Below, piece by piece: positions 47,811 to 55,453 of a stretch of DNA of 64,000 nucleotides; the first letter of the stretch is position 1; each line of letters opens with the position of its first letter. The translations under genes and the position numbers were made by a program. The DNA is from Wolbachia endosymbiont of Spodoptera picta (GTDB taxonomy: Bacteria > Pseudomonadota > Alphaproteobacteria > Rickettsiales > Anaplasmataceae). The notes beneath the pieces were generated by a model. The model did no database searches and was not told where the DNA came from. It saw only the letters and a list, made by a program, of their open reading frames with translations. The stretch spans positions 1,116,001 through 1,180,000 of the forward strand of contig NZ_CP067976.1 of NCBI RefSeq assembly GCF_018141665.1, written 5' to 3'.

Positions 47811-48570
47811 GTTAAAACATTAAGAAAAAAAAGTAGAAAAACCGTGTTAACACTAATTCTAAAAACTACAGGCGCCTGTTATTAGCTAAAGTAAAGGTCA
47901 AATATCTGGAATTCTGGACATAAAATCCTCCTGTATAAAAAAGATTCAGAATGTACACACAACAGATGTGGCTGAATTTTTATTGAAAAATTGGTTAAAA
48001 GGTCTGCAGACCAAGATAGATTTTGAGCTCTCTAAATATCTCTACCATCATTATAATGGCATCTTGAGTATGCGGAAGCAATTTTTTCATTAAAATAAAA
48101 AATTTTATTCTACAGCGAATAAAAAGGAGTTTGCTAATTTTCATACTGATCGGATTTCACTACTCAAACCTAGAAACTTTAATGTCAAGGTATCTGTTCA
48201 GGGGAATGTGCAAGTCATTGCTCCCTTTCTTGTCATTCCAGTCACAGCTGTACGAACATTGTGGTTTGTGGGCAATTCGCGTAGCAGACGGTGTCATTCC
48301 AGTGCTTGACACTGGAATCCAGATTGGGCCTAAGTTGGTAAACACTTTACAACGTTTTGGATGGAACTCTGTGAAAGGACTGGATGCCAGTGTCAAGCAC
48401 TGGAATGACACCATTTGCTGTGCAATTTACCTGCAAAAATGAATGTTCGTACAGCTGTGTGCTTGACGCTGAAATCCATTATACTCCGTAAATTTAACTG
48501 GGTGCCAGTGTCAGCTACTTTCATGACATCAACTGATTTTTTTTTGCATTCCAGTTATGCAAGAAATCTA
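47811..48570. other. gene-free region with a decayed repeat and palindromic elements
   Basis: No real gene. 47926-48100 matches 8336-8540; here one frame is open for about 50 codons (IKKIQNVHTTDVAEFLLKNW, then KGLQTKIDFELSKYLYHHYN) and looks like the end of an old coding sequence. 48240-48537 holds palindromic elements. TTATGCAAGAAATCTATT at 48555-48572 is a further dispersed motif next to the ankyrin gene's 3' end. Confidence 0.6.
48240..48537. repeat. two palindromic elements with companion motifs
   Basis: The companion motif CAGCTGTACGAACATTGTGG (48245-48264) leads into a full element 48290-48412, arms GTGTCATTCCAGTGCTTGAC... and ...GTCAAGCACTGGAATGACAC, loop about 55 bases. A second, oppositely oriented copy spans 48438-48537 and begins ATGTTCGTACAGCTGTG; its loop shares TTAAATTTACGGAGTATAAT (inverse) with 37528-37549. 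Open frames here are products of the repeat. Confidence 0.88.
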
Positions 48571-50016
48571 TTATATAATATTATTATCACCCTCTTGATA
48601 GTTTGTTAGCTCCTCTCCTCCTGAGTTACTTGGTGCAATTATTTGATCAGATTCAGTTGATGGTTCATCAGATCCAAACAACCATGAAAAAAATCCACCC
48701 AAAAATGATCTTATTAAAGAAAAAGGTTTAATCAGTATACCAAACAAACTACTAAAAAAAGAGCTTGGCTGTTCTTCATTTGTTGATGATTCACTTCGTG
48801 GACTAACACCATTTTGTGTAAGTGTTATGTCAATAGAATGTCCATTATCAGCAGCTTCAATTTTTACATCACTTTCTTCTTCTGCACTGATCTCCTGTTG
48901 TTCTTCCTTTGGGTCTTGCTCTTGTGTAACTGGTTGGACATTACCTTCTTGTCCAGCATCTTCCTCTTGATCTCCTTCACTATCTGTCGATACTGAACTG
49001 TCATCAGTTTTTTCTGCGGCTTTTTTTAATAGAGCTTTTATTTCTTCTGTTTTAGCTAAATCAAAAGGAGTTTTTTCATCCTTGTCTTTTACATTGATAG
49101 CGATTCCGTCTACTGCTAATAGAATTTTTACTATGTCTATATGACCATTTTTAGCAGCATAATGTAAAGGGGTCTTTTCACTTTCATCTATTGCATTAAC
49201 ATCTGCCCCCTTATCTAGATCATCTTCTAGCTGCTGAGAAAAACTGTCCCCAAGCTTAGCAAATAAGTGTAAGGGAGTCGCTTTATATAATTCTAGTTTA
49301 ATTTCATTAACACCATTGGGTTTGTTAAAATATATTACAGAACTAAATCTTGTTTTATTATTTATATCGGTACCAATCTTTATGAAGTCTAAATCATTTT
49401 TAACAAAATCTTTTCCTGATGATTGGTAATGGTCAATGACTTGCTTTTTTATTGACTTATGAGATCTTTTAATATTTTCTATAATTTTATTTACTTCTTC
49501 TTGTGAAAAGCTGAAAGCTAAAGGTTCATAATCTTTATAATCATCAGAAATTGTCGCTTTGAAAAGGGTATAAACTTTATTGATTTGTCTTGAAGATATT
49601 TCTTTTTGTGAAAAGTTGAAAGCTGGAGGATACACACTGTAATTAAAACCTTCATATTTAAACTCAAGTGGCCCAGTTCCAATAAATTTTAGATTATGAT
49701 CCTTTGTTAGTTGTGATAAAAAATTTTTCCATTTACTTTCATCAAACTCGTTGTAACGAGGCCATGAGTAAATTAATACTTTATCTCCAACATCTCCAAA
49801 TTGTACATGAATACTGTTTGGTTGTTTAAATATATCATTATATTCTTTTCCAAAATCATAGGTGTTAAGAACCTCAACTGACATATTATGAACATCATTG
49901 CTGATATATTTTAAGAAGATTTCCCTAACTTTGTGAGTCTTTTCAGCTAATCGAACTTTCTCACCCTGATTTAGGGAGCTGTTAAAATGTGTATAATCAA
50001 TAAAATTGCCACTCAT
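48571..50016 (-). CDS. ankyrin-repeat protein with C-terminal hydrophobic segment, candidate effector
   Basis: 481 residues. The N-terminal ~240 residues are not recognised. Two to three ankyrin repeats follow at ~247-335 (ATPLHLFAKLGDSF..., KTPLHYAAKNGHIDIVKILL, KTPFDLAKTEEIKALL). Then comes a strongly acidic, Glu/Asp/Gln-rich linker (~335-400), and a hydrophobic, aromatic-rich segment (SFFSSLFGILIKPFSLIRSF, GGFFSWLFG, ~425-455) that could insert in a membrane. Ankyrin proteins are a hallmark of this group of symbionts and are often secreted into the host; here neither a signal peptide nor an experimental role is visible. Confidence 0.85.
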   Translation of the reverse strand: MSGNFIDYTHFNSSLNQGEKVRLAEKTHKVREIFLKYISNDVHNMSVEVLNTYDFGKEYNDIFKQPNSIHVQFGDVGDKVLIYSWPRYNEFDESKWKNFLSQLTKDHNLKFIGTGPLEFKYEGFNYSVYPPAFNFSQKEISSRQINKVYTLFKATISDDYKDYEPLAFSFSQEEVNKIIENIKRSHKSIKKQVIDHYQSSGKDFVKNDLDFIKIGTDINNKTRFSSVIYFNKPNGVNEIKLELYKATPLHLFAKLGDSFSQQLEDDLDKGADVNAIDESEKTPLHYAAKNGHIDIVKILLAVDGIAINVKDKDEKTPFDLAKTEEIKALLKKAAEKTDDSSVSTDSEGDQEEDAGQEGNVQPVTQEQDPKEEQQEISAEEESDVKIEAADNGHSIDITLTQNGVSPRSESSTNEEQPSSFFSSLFGILIKPFSLIRSFLGGFFSWLFGSDEPSTESDQIIAPSNSGGEELTNYQEGDNNII

Positions 50017-50154
50017 CTGAACTTTTCTATAGAAATTGTATTATCATGGTACAGTTGCTAATAATCAATGAACTCTGCAGATAAAGTTCTCTGGATGCCA
50101 GCACCACATACCGAAATTACACCTTCATAAGGTTATATAAGAAATCTATTGTAA

Positions 50155-51345
50155 TCAGCCTTCTCTGTGTTTTTCAGTATATTTAAGTAAACTATATATA
50201 AGAATTGCAATTATAGAACATGCAACTGTTAACAGTAAATTTGGTAAAATACTATAGTGAAAAAATTTTCCTACTATATATATTCCAATAGCTCCAAACA
50301 TCATATTGCAGAATGAGAGGACTGCACTACCAAGCCCTATACCCTTGATTGTTTCTAAAGCAGAAGTTACGTTATTGCTGATTACGAGTGCAAGCCCGAT
50401 ATTGCTCGGAATCCAAAGAACTTGAAGAATAAGTACACTTAACTTGTTTGCGAGATAAAAATATACCAATAAACCATCCGATATCATCGGTAATACCAAA
50501 CCTATTATTAACATCTTGCTCACTCCTATTTTTGGTACGTACCTTCTATTAATTAAAGTTCCAATTATGTAAAATATAACTATGATTGATATGAGATAGC
50601 CAAAATATTGTACTTCAACGCCCATTGATTCAAATATGAACGGGTAGTTAGCAATGTATGCCCAAAGCCACATGAAAGTTAATCCATGAATGTTTGAAAA
50701 TCCAAGGAAACGATAATTCTTAAATATTAATATATATTGCTTGAAGATATTAATACTGGCTTTACTTTTATTTACGGTCAGCGTTTCTTGTAGCTTCAAG
50801 TAAATAAAAATGAGCATAATAATTGCGGCAAGTGATATGATAAAAAACAAAAACTTCCAACTATAACCATGTGAAATTATATAACTGCCTACCACTGGAG
50901 CTATTCCAGGTGAAAGTGCTACTATCATATTTAACTTTGAGATTACTCTTGAGTATTCACTACCTGAGTACATATCCCTGATTGCTGCATATCCGACAAC
51001 GCCTGCAACACCAGCTCCAGCTCCTTGTATAAACCGGATTAATATTAAAAGTATAATATTATCAGCTATACAACATACAATACTTGCCAAAGTAAAAATT
51101 GTCATACCAATCAGCATTATTAGGCGCCTGCCATAATAGTCTGACAATGGGCCATAAATTAATCCAGATATTGCAACTCCTACTAAATTTAAACTGATCG
51201 TAAGCTGCGCTATATTACCTTTCACCTTAAAATAGTTGGCAATACTTGGCAATGCAACTGAGTATAAGTCTGTTGCCATATCAACAACTGCTACAGATAA
51301 TATAATAATAAGAGAGATGATATTTTGTGAAAAAGCTGTCGACAC
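50155..51345 (-). CDS. MFS transporter, Bcr/CflA drug-resistance family
   Basis: 396 residues with 12 predicted membrane helices and a GTG start. Major-facilitator motif A appears as GLIYGPLSDYYGRR (~61-74), and RFIQGAGAGVAGVVGYAAIRD (~108-128) is the Bcr/CflA-type motif in TM4-5. Likely a proton-driven exporter; substrate unknown. In Rickettsiales such Bcr/CflA carriers are common and may transport metabolites or drugs. Confidence 0.9.
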   Translation of the reverse strand: MSTAFSQNIISLIIILSVAVVDMATDLYSVALPSIANYFKVKGNIAQLTISLNLVGVAISGLIYGPLSDYYGRRLIMLIGMTIFTLASIVCCIADNIILLILIRFIQGAGAGVAGVVGYAAIRDMYSGSEYSRVISKLNMIVALSPGIAPVVGSYIISHGYSWKFLFFIISLAAIIMLIFIYLKLQETLTVNKSKASINIFKQYILIFKNYRFLGFSNIHGLTFMWLWAYIANYPFIFESMGVEVQYFGYLISIIVIFYIIGTLINRRYVPKIGVSKMLIIGLVLPMISDGLLVYFYLANKLSVLILQVLWIPSNIGLALVISNNVTSALETIKGIGLGSAVLSFCNMMFGAIGIYIVGKFFHYSILPNLLLTVACSIIAILIYSLLKYTEKHREG

Positions 51346-51431
51346 TAATGATTTACTGGATTAAATATGTTTAATTGTAGTATATTTTTCTCATTAGTAT
51401 ATTAATTTAACTGCTAATCTCTGTATAAAAT

Positions 51432-52130
51432 ATGGATAAATCACAATTAGTTAAAGAGGTTTTCGATTCTGTAGCAAATCGCTACGACATTATGAATGAT
51501 ATAATGAGCCTTGGAATGCACAGGCTATGGAAAGAGAAGATGGTAAGTAGTGTGCATTTTAAAAAGAACTCCAAGGTTTTGGATATTGCTGGAGGAACCG
51601 GAGATATAGCTATAAGAATAGCAAGAGGTGAACCAAGTACTCAAGTTACAGTATGTGATATAAATCAAAACATGCTGGACAAAGGGCGTGATAAAGCAAT
51701 AAATTCAAATCAGCTAAATTTCAATTGGGTATGTGCAAATGCAGAGAGTTTACCATTTGAAGATTCTGAATTTGATTATTATACAGTAGCTTTTGGTATT
51801 CGAAACTTTTCTGACCGTAAAAAGGCTTTAAGTGAAGCATATAGGGTATTGAAGCCAGATGGGAAATTTATTTGCTTGGAGTTTGCCCCTATGCATTATC
51901 AAAATGAGATATTCACCAAATTTTATGACTTATACTCATTTAAAGTAATTCCTAAAATTGGTAGCATGGTTGCTAAAGATAAGGGTTCTTACGAATACCT
52001 AGTAAGAAGCATAAGAGAATTTCCAACTCAAACTAATTTTAAAATGGAAATTGAAGAGGTAGGCTTTAAGAATGTTGAGTTCTATAATATGAGCTATGGA
52101 ATAGTGGCGTTACACATTGGAATAAAATGA
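51432..52130 (+). CDS. ubiE: demethylmenaquinone/ubiquinone methyltransferase UbiE
   Basis: C-methyltransferase of ubiquinone synthesis, 232 residues. SAM motif [18 protein letters not shown], then [23 protein letters not shown] and [21 protein letters not shown] are the UbiE signatures. Divergent from the MFS gene. Confidence 0.96.
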   Translation: MDKSQLVKEVFDSVANRYDIMNDIMSLGMHRLWKEKMVSSVHFKKNSKVLDIAGGTGDIAIRIARGEPSTQVTVCDINQNMLDKGRDKAINSNQLNFNWVCANAESLPFEDSEFDYYTVAFGIRNFSDRKKALSEAYRVLKPDGKFICLEFAPMHYQNEIFTKFYDLYSFKVIPKIGSMVAKDKGSYEYLVRSIREFPTQTNFKMEIEEVGFKNVEFYNMSYGIVALHIGIK

Positions 52131-52312
52131 ATATTAAACTCTGGTATGCTCATCCTTCCAACAGTTCTTTTGCTATCTTCCTGTAATTGCGCAGCGTTTT
52201 TCCTTCAGTAGAAATCAAGCTAAAGTTTCTTGAACGTATTGCTCTAACGAAGTACACTGTAAACTAATATTGTAACTTTTTCCTGAAGCTAAATACTTAA
52301 CTTTAAAATAAA

Positions 52313-54010
52313 ATGCGATCTAACATTAAGCAGCTATTTTACTATATAAAACCTAGTCTACATTATTTTAGCATAGCTTTTATTGCAGTTCTATTTTCAG
52401 CTTTAACGATTCTTCTTTTTGGTAGGGGCTTAAGCAACATAATTGATTCTGGCGCAGAGCATAACTTTACTACCAAGCTCGTAGTTTCAATACTGATAGT
52501 TTTAGGCATTTCTTTCACTGCATTTATTCGGTTATATTTCATTGGCATTGGCAGCGAGAAAGTTATCGCAAGAATCAGATACGACTTATATAGCAGTATC
52601 ACTGACTTGCAACCGAGTTTCTTTGAGAACACAGGCGTACAAGATGTTATCTCAGCATTAATTACTGATACCTCTGCATTGCAATCGATAATAAACAGCA
52701 GCTTACTGACAATATTGAGAAATTTTGTTGTACTGACTGGTAGTGTTGCAATGCTATTATACACAAATCTGTACCTCACTGCATATGCAGCTGCAATAAT
52801 ACCCATACTTCTCATTATCATGACTTCACTTGGAAAAAAAGTTCGCAATTATGCACGCTTCGCTCAGGATAAATTAAGTGAGCTTGCATCATTTAGTGAG
52901 GAAAATTTTAGATCTATAATAACTATCAAATCGTTTGTACTCGAAGAAAATGAAAAAATTCGTTTTCAGAAACATCTAAACTCAGTATCAAAATCATACG
53001 TAAAATTAGTACTCTTACGTGCTATTTTAGTAACTCTAGTTATCACGTGTGTGATAGGTTCGCTAGTTATTTTGCTTTTTTTTGGAATAAAAGAAGTCTT
53101 AAGTAATAATATGACCATTGGAGAACTCTCCTCATTTGTGTTTTATTCAGCGCTTGCTTCAGGGGCTGTAAACAATCTAAGCGATAACATCAGTGATTTG
53201 CAACGAGGTCTTGGAATTGTAGAGCGTTTATTTGAATTTATGAACATGAAAAGCTCTATATTAGATAGTGATAATCCTATAAGGATCAATAGTGTTCAAA
53301 AAAGAATTTCGTTTAATGATGTAACATTTTTTTATGCTGATAAGCCAGCATTAAATAACGTATCATTTTCTATAGAGGTAGGCCAATCAGTATCAATTGT
53401 TGGACCATCTGGAAGTGGCAAGAGCACCATTTTAAAGCTTTTGCTCCGTTTTCACGATCCAAGTGAAGGCAGTATTACTATTGATGGGCATGACATCAAA
53501 TCAATTGCGCTAAATGACCTCAGATCGTTGTTTGGCTTAGTGCCACAAGACCATATGATATTCTCTTGTTCAATAATGGAAAATATACTATATGGTAAAC
53601 CAGATGCTGAATATGAAGAGGTGAAGCAAGCAGCTATCAGCGCTTATGCGATGGAATTTATTGATAAGCTGCCGGATAAATTTGATACATTTGTAGGAAA
53701 AAGAGGACTGAAACTTTCTGAAGGACAAAAACAGCGCATCATAATAGCAAGAGCCATACTCAAAAACCCTCAGGTTTTAATACTGGATGAAGCAACCTCT
53801 GCTCTTGATTATAAAAGTGAAAACCTAGTGCAAAAAGCACTTAGCAAGTTGATGCAAAACAGAACAACAATTGTAATTACGCACAGGCTATCAACCGCAC
53901 TCAAAACTGACAAGATTATAGTGATTAATTGCGGGAAAGTAGAAGAAGTGGGAACTCATGATTCTCTAATGAGTAAAGATGGGCTGTATGCAAAATTGGT
54001 GAGGATATAG
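52313..54010 (+). CDS. ABC exporter, fused membrane and ATPase domains (MsbA/ABCB-like)
   Basis: 565 residues: six membrane helices (~1-300) followed by an ATPase domain. Walker A GPSGSGKS (~364), Q-loop FGLVPQDH, Walker B VLILDEATSALD (~487) and H-loop VITHRLS. The ABC signature reads LSEGQKQR (~468) instead of LSGGQ, which is tolerated in half-transporters. As a homodimer it could flip lipids or export small molecules. Its 3' end has been copied, in decayed form, to 61204-61360 together with downstream DNA. Confidence 0.93.
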   Translation: MRSNIKQLFYYIKPSLHYFSIAFIAVLFSALTILLFGRGLSNIIDSGAEHNFTTKLVVSILIVLGISFTAFIRLYFIGIGSEKVIARIRYDLYSSITDLQPSFFENTGVQDVISALITDTSALQSIINSSLLTILRNFVVLTGSVAMLLYTNLYLTAYAAAIIPILLIIMTSLGKKVRNYARFAQDKLSELASFSEENFRSIITIKSFVLEENEKIRFQKHLNSVSKSYVKLVLLRAILVTLVITCVIGSLVILLFFGIKEVLSNNMTIGELSSFVFYSALASGAVNNLSDNISDLQRGLGIVERLFEFMNMKSSILDSDNPIRINSVQKRISFNDVTFFYADKPALNNVSFSIEVGQSVSIVGPSGSGKSTILKLLLRFHDPSEGSITIDGHDIKSIALNDLRSLFGLVPQDHMIFSCSIMENILYGKPDAEYEEVKQAAISAYAMEFIDKLPDKFDTFVGKRGLKLSEGQKQRIIIARAILKNPQVLILDEATSALDYKSENLVQKALSKLMQNRTTIVITHRLSTALKTDKIIVINCGKVEEVGTHDSLMSKDGLYAKLVRI

Positions 54011-54098
54011 TAAAAACTGAAGGAAAATTTGAGTCATACTTGTTGGTTGTTATGCTAGATTGATAATGAAAGTTATTAAATCTTTAATTATTTTAACT

Positions 54099-54104
54099 TA
54101 TAAT
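54099..54104 (+). promoter_or_regulatory. -10 box upstream of the first repeat-family gene
   Basis: TATAAT in ACTTATAATAATATC, 30 bases before the ATG at 54134. The surrounding ~90 bases recur before 54677 (TATAAT at 54641) and near 61360-61445 (TATAAT at 61435), so a shared promoter block is likely. No clear -35 hexamer is seen. Confidence 0.55.
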
Positions 54105-54133
54105 AATATCATAGTATTTTTTTAAGGATTATT

Positions 54134-54364
54134 ATGGTTTATAATTATAGTCATTTCCCAAAATCACCTTGTACGGCTTTCAATTTGCCAACACAGGTTG
54201 TGCCAACACAAGTTTTACCAGCACCAATTTCGCACTGTGCACAAGCTTCTGCACCTGCATACGCACCTTGTGCTACTAATTTGTGTCACAATCATTTTAA
54301 CTCATATCATAACTATTATGATACATGTTATAATCCTTGTGATACGTTTGATTTTTTCTGCTAA
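54134..54364 (+). CDS. small Cys/His-rich protein (76 aa)
   Basis: 76 residues, with AAGGA six bases before the ATG. Rich in Cys, His, Tyr and Asn; it has no signal peptide or membrane segment. CHNHFNSYHNYYDTCYNPCD near the end carries a CHNHF motif that recurs twice in the 54677 protein (PHCHNHFNPHCHNHFDPY), and the upstream DNA is shared too, so the two are probably related through duplication. The Cys/His spacing suggests metal binding or disulfide cross-linking, unproven. A hairpin follows at 54428-54449. Confidence 0.75.
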   Translation: MVYNYSHFPKSPCTAFNLPTQVVPTQVLPAPISHCAQASAPAYAPCATNLCHNHFNSYHNYYDTCYNPCDTFDFFC

Positions 54365-54676
54365 GAGATTAGATTTAAATCACTAACAAACGTACGTTCT
54401 TTCACTCTTGATATACGTACTTCCAATAGCACATGGAAAACCATGTGCTTCACATTTTGCTTTAAAATACAATAAATTTGACTACTGACAGCTTTTTCTT
54501 GAAATCTTAGCAGCATTTTGCTGTGGCAAAGCTTTTCAATGCGAATATCTTCTATATTAAAATCGTATTTTGAAATGTACTGTAAGTTTGTATATGCTAG
54601 TTTTAACCTTAGAATTATTAAATCATTAACTTTTTTATCCTATAATAATCTAATAGTTATTTTTTAAAGGATTCTT
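54365..54676. other. intergenic region with a terminator hairpin and a duplicated promoter block
   Basis: Holds the hairpin at 54428-54449 and, at its 3' end (54610-54676), a promoter/leader block resembling that before 54134: TATAAT at 54641-54646 and AAAGGATTCTT before the ATG. In between no coding potential is seen. Confidence 0.6.
54428..54449 (+). terminator. hairpin after the 76-aa gene
   Basis: AGCACATGG and CCATGTGCT form a perfect 9-bp stem with an AAAA loop, 64 bases after the stop, followed by TCACATTTTGCTTT. Probable terminator, with a weak U-tract. Confidence 0.55.
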
Positions 54677-55366
54677 ATGAATTATAATTTTTCCTCATCT
54701 CCACGTGTTGGTTCATGCATTCCTACGCGCACAGCTTGCACAACTAACCCACGGTACCATCATAATTTTGATCCACATTGTCATAACCACTTTAACCCAC
54801 ATTGCCATAACCACTTTGATCCGTATCGTGATGGACTCGAATTAAATATACAGCTTCCTGATATAAAAATACCTCCTTGTCCTGATGTAAAATGTCCTGA
54901 GGTAAAAATACCTCCTTGTCCTGATGTAAAATGTCCTGAGGTAAAAATACCTCCTTGTCCTGATGTAAAATGTCCTGAGGTAAAAATACCTCCTTGTCCT
55001 GATGTAAAATGTCCTGAGGTAGAAATACCTCCTTGTCCTGAGTGTCCTGCTTGTCCAGAACCTAAAAAACCAATTGACTTTTCAAGGCTTTCAATAGTAG
55101 TTGATGCAGTTTCTGGAGAGATTAAAGATGCCATTACTAAGAAATCTAGTGGTTTAATGTTTGCAAAATGTAAAGAAATTATTGATAAGAGTGACAACAA
55201 TCTTGAAATTGGTCCAGACAATCGTATCAAAGGACAATGTGATAATAATCCTGAATGCAAAGCTTGTGTGGATGCGATAAATGCTTCTATAATAGATACG
55301 CGCACAGAATCAGCATTTTCTCCTGAACAAATGTCAGTACCAGAAGGTATTGTTTATATTATATGA
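54677..55366 (+). CDS. Cys/His-rich protein with 13-residue CP-rich tandem repeats
   Basis: 229 residues. The N-terminal ~60 residues contain the PHCHNHF motif twice. Residues 64-115 are four perfect copies of KIPPCPDVKCPEV (39 bp each), followed by a worn fifth copy and a CPECPACPEP cluster. The C-terminal ~100 residues form a possible small domain (FSRLSIVVDAVSGEIKDAITK ... CDNNPECKACVDAINASII). No signal peptide, no membrane segment, no family recognised. AAGGA precedes the ATG by six bases. Regular Pro-Cys spacing suggests an extended disulfide-linked or metal-binding structure (inference). Confidence 0.8.
   Translation: MNYNFSSSPRVGSCIPTRTACTTNPRYHHNFDPHCHNHFNPHCHNHFDPYRDGLELNIQLPDIKIPPCPDVKCPEVKIPPCPDVKCPEVKIPPCPDVKCPEVKIPPCPDVKCPEVEIPPCPECPACPEPKKPIDFSRLSIVVDAVSGEIKDAITKKSSGLMFAKCKEIIDKSDNNLEIGPDNRIKGQCDNNPECKACVDAINASIIDTRTESAFSPEQMSVPEGIVYII
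54866..55021 (+). repeat. 39-bp tandem repeat, four identical copies
   Basis: Copies begin at 54866, 54905, 54944 and 54983 and encode KIPPCPDVKCPEV. They are essentially identical at DNA level, implying very recent expansion or homogenisation; copy number probably varies between strains. Confidence 0.95.
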
Positions 55367-55378
55367 AAGTAATGAAGG

Positions 55379-55399
55379 TGTATACATTGTTAGTATACA
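55379..55399 (+). terminator. hairpin after the CP-repeat gene
   Basis: TGTATAC and GTATACA form a 7-bp stem with loop ATTGTTA, 13 bases after the stop, followed by a T-rich run. It may act as terminator or attenuator before the next gene. Confidence 0.45.
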
Positions 55400-55453
55400 T
55401 TTCTATTTTATGTTAACTTTTTAGTAACCTTTATTTATTAATGGAGCAATTTT

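Noticed and set aside
48131..48442. 103-codon plus-strand ORF and the overlapping 84-codon minus-strand ORF
   Set aside because: Both are translations of palindromic elements and companion motifs; the same peptides (for example VIPVLDTGIQ, WIPVSSTGMT) appear wherever the repeat occurs.
52150..52257. 36-codon minus-strand ORF (VYFVRAIRSRNFSLISTEGK...)
   Set aside because: Looks peptide-like but is bounded by stops, lacks a ribosome site and matches nothing I know; could be a gene tail, too little to call.
54866..55021. Tandem 39-bp repeats as a CRISPR array
   Set aside because: Units are contiguous with no spacers and encode a continuous protein; no cas genes are present.
54781..55305. 174-codon minus-strand ORF opposite the CP-repeat gene
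   Set aside because: Antisense shadow; its repeats mirror the 39-bp array exactly.
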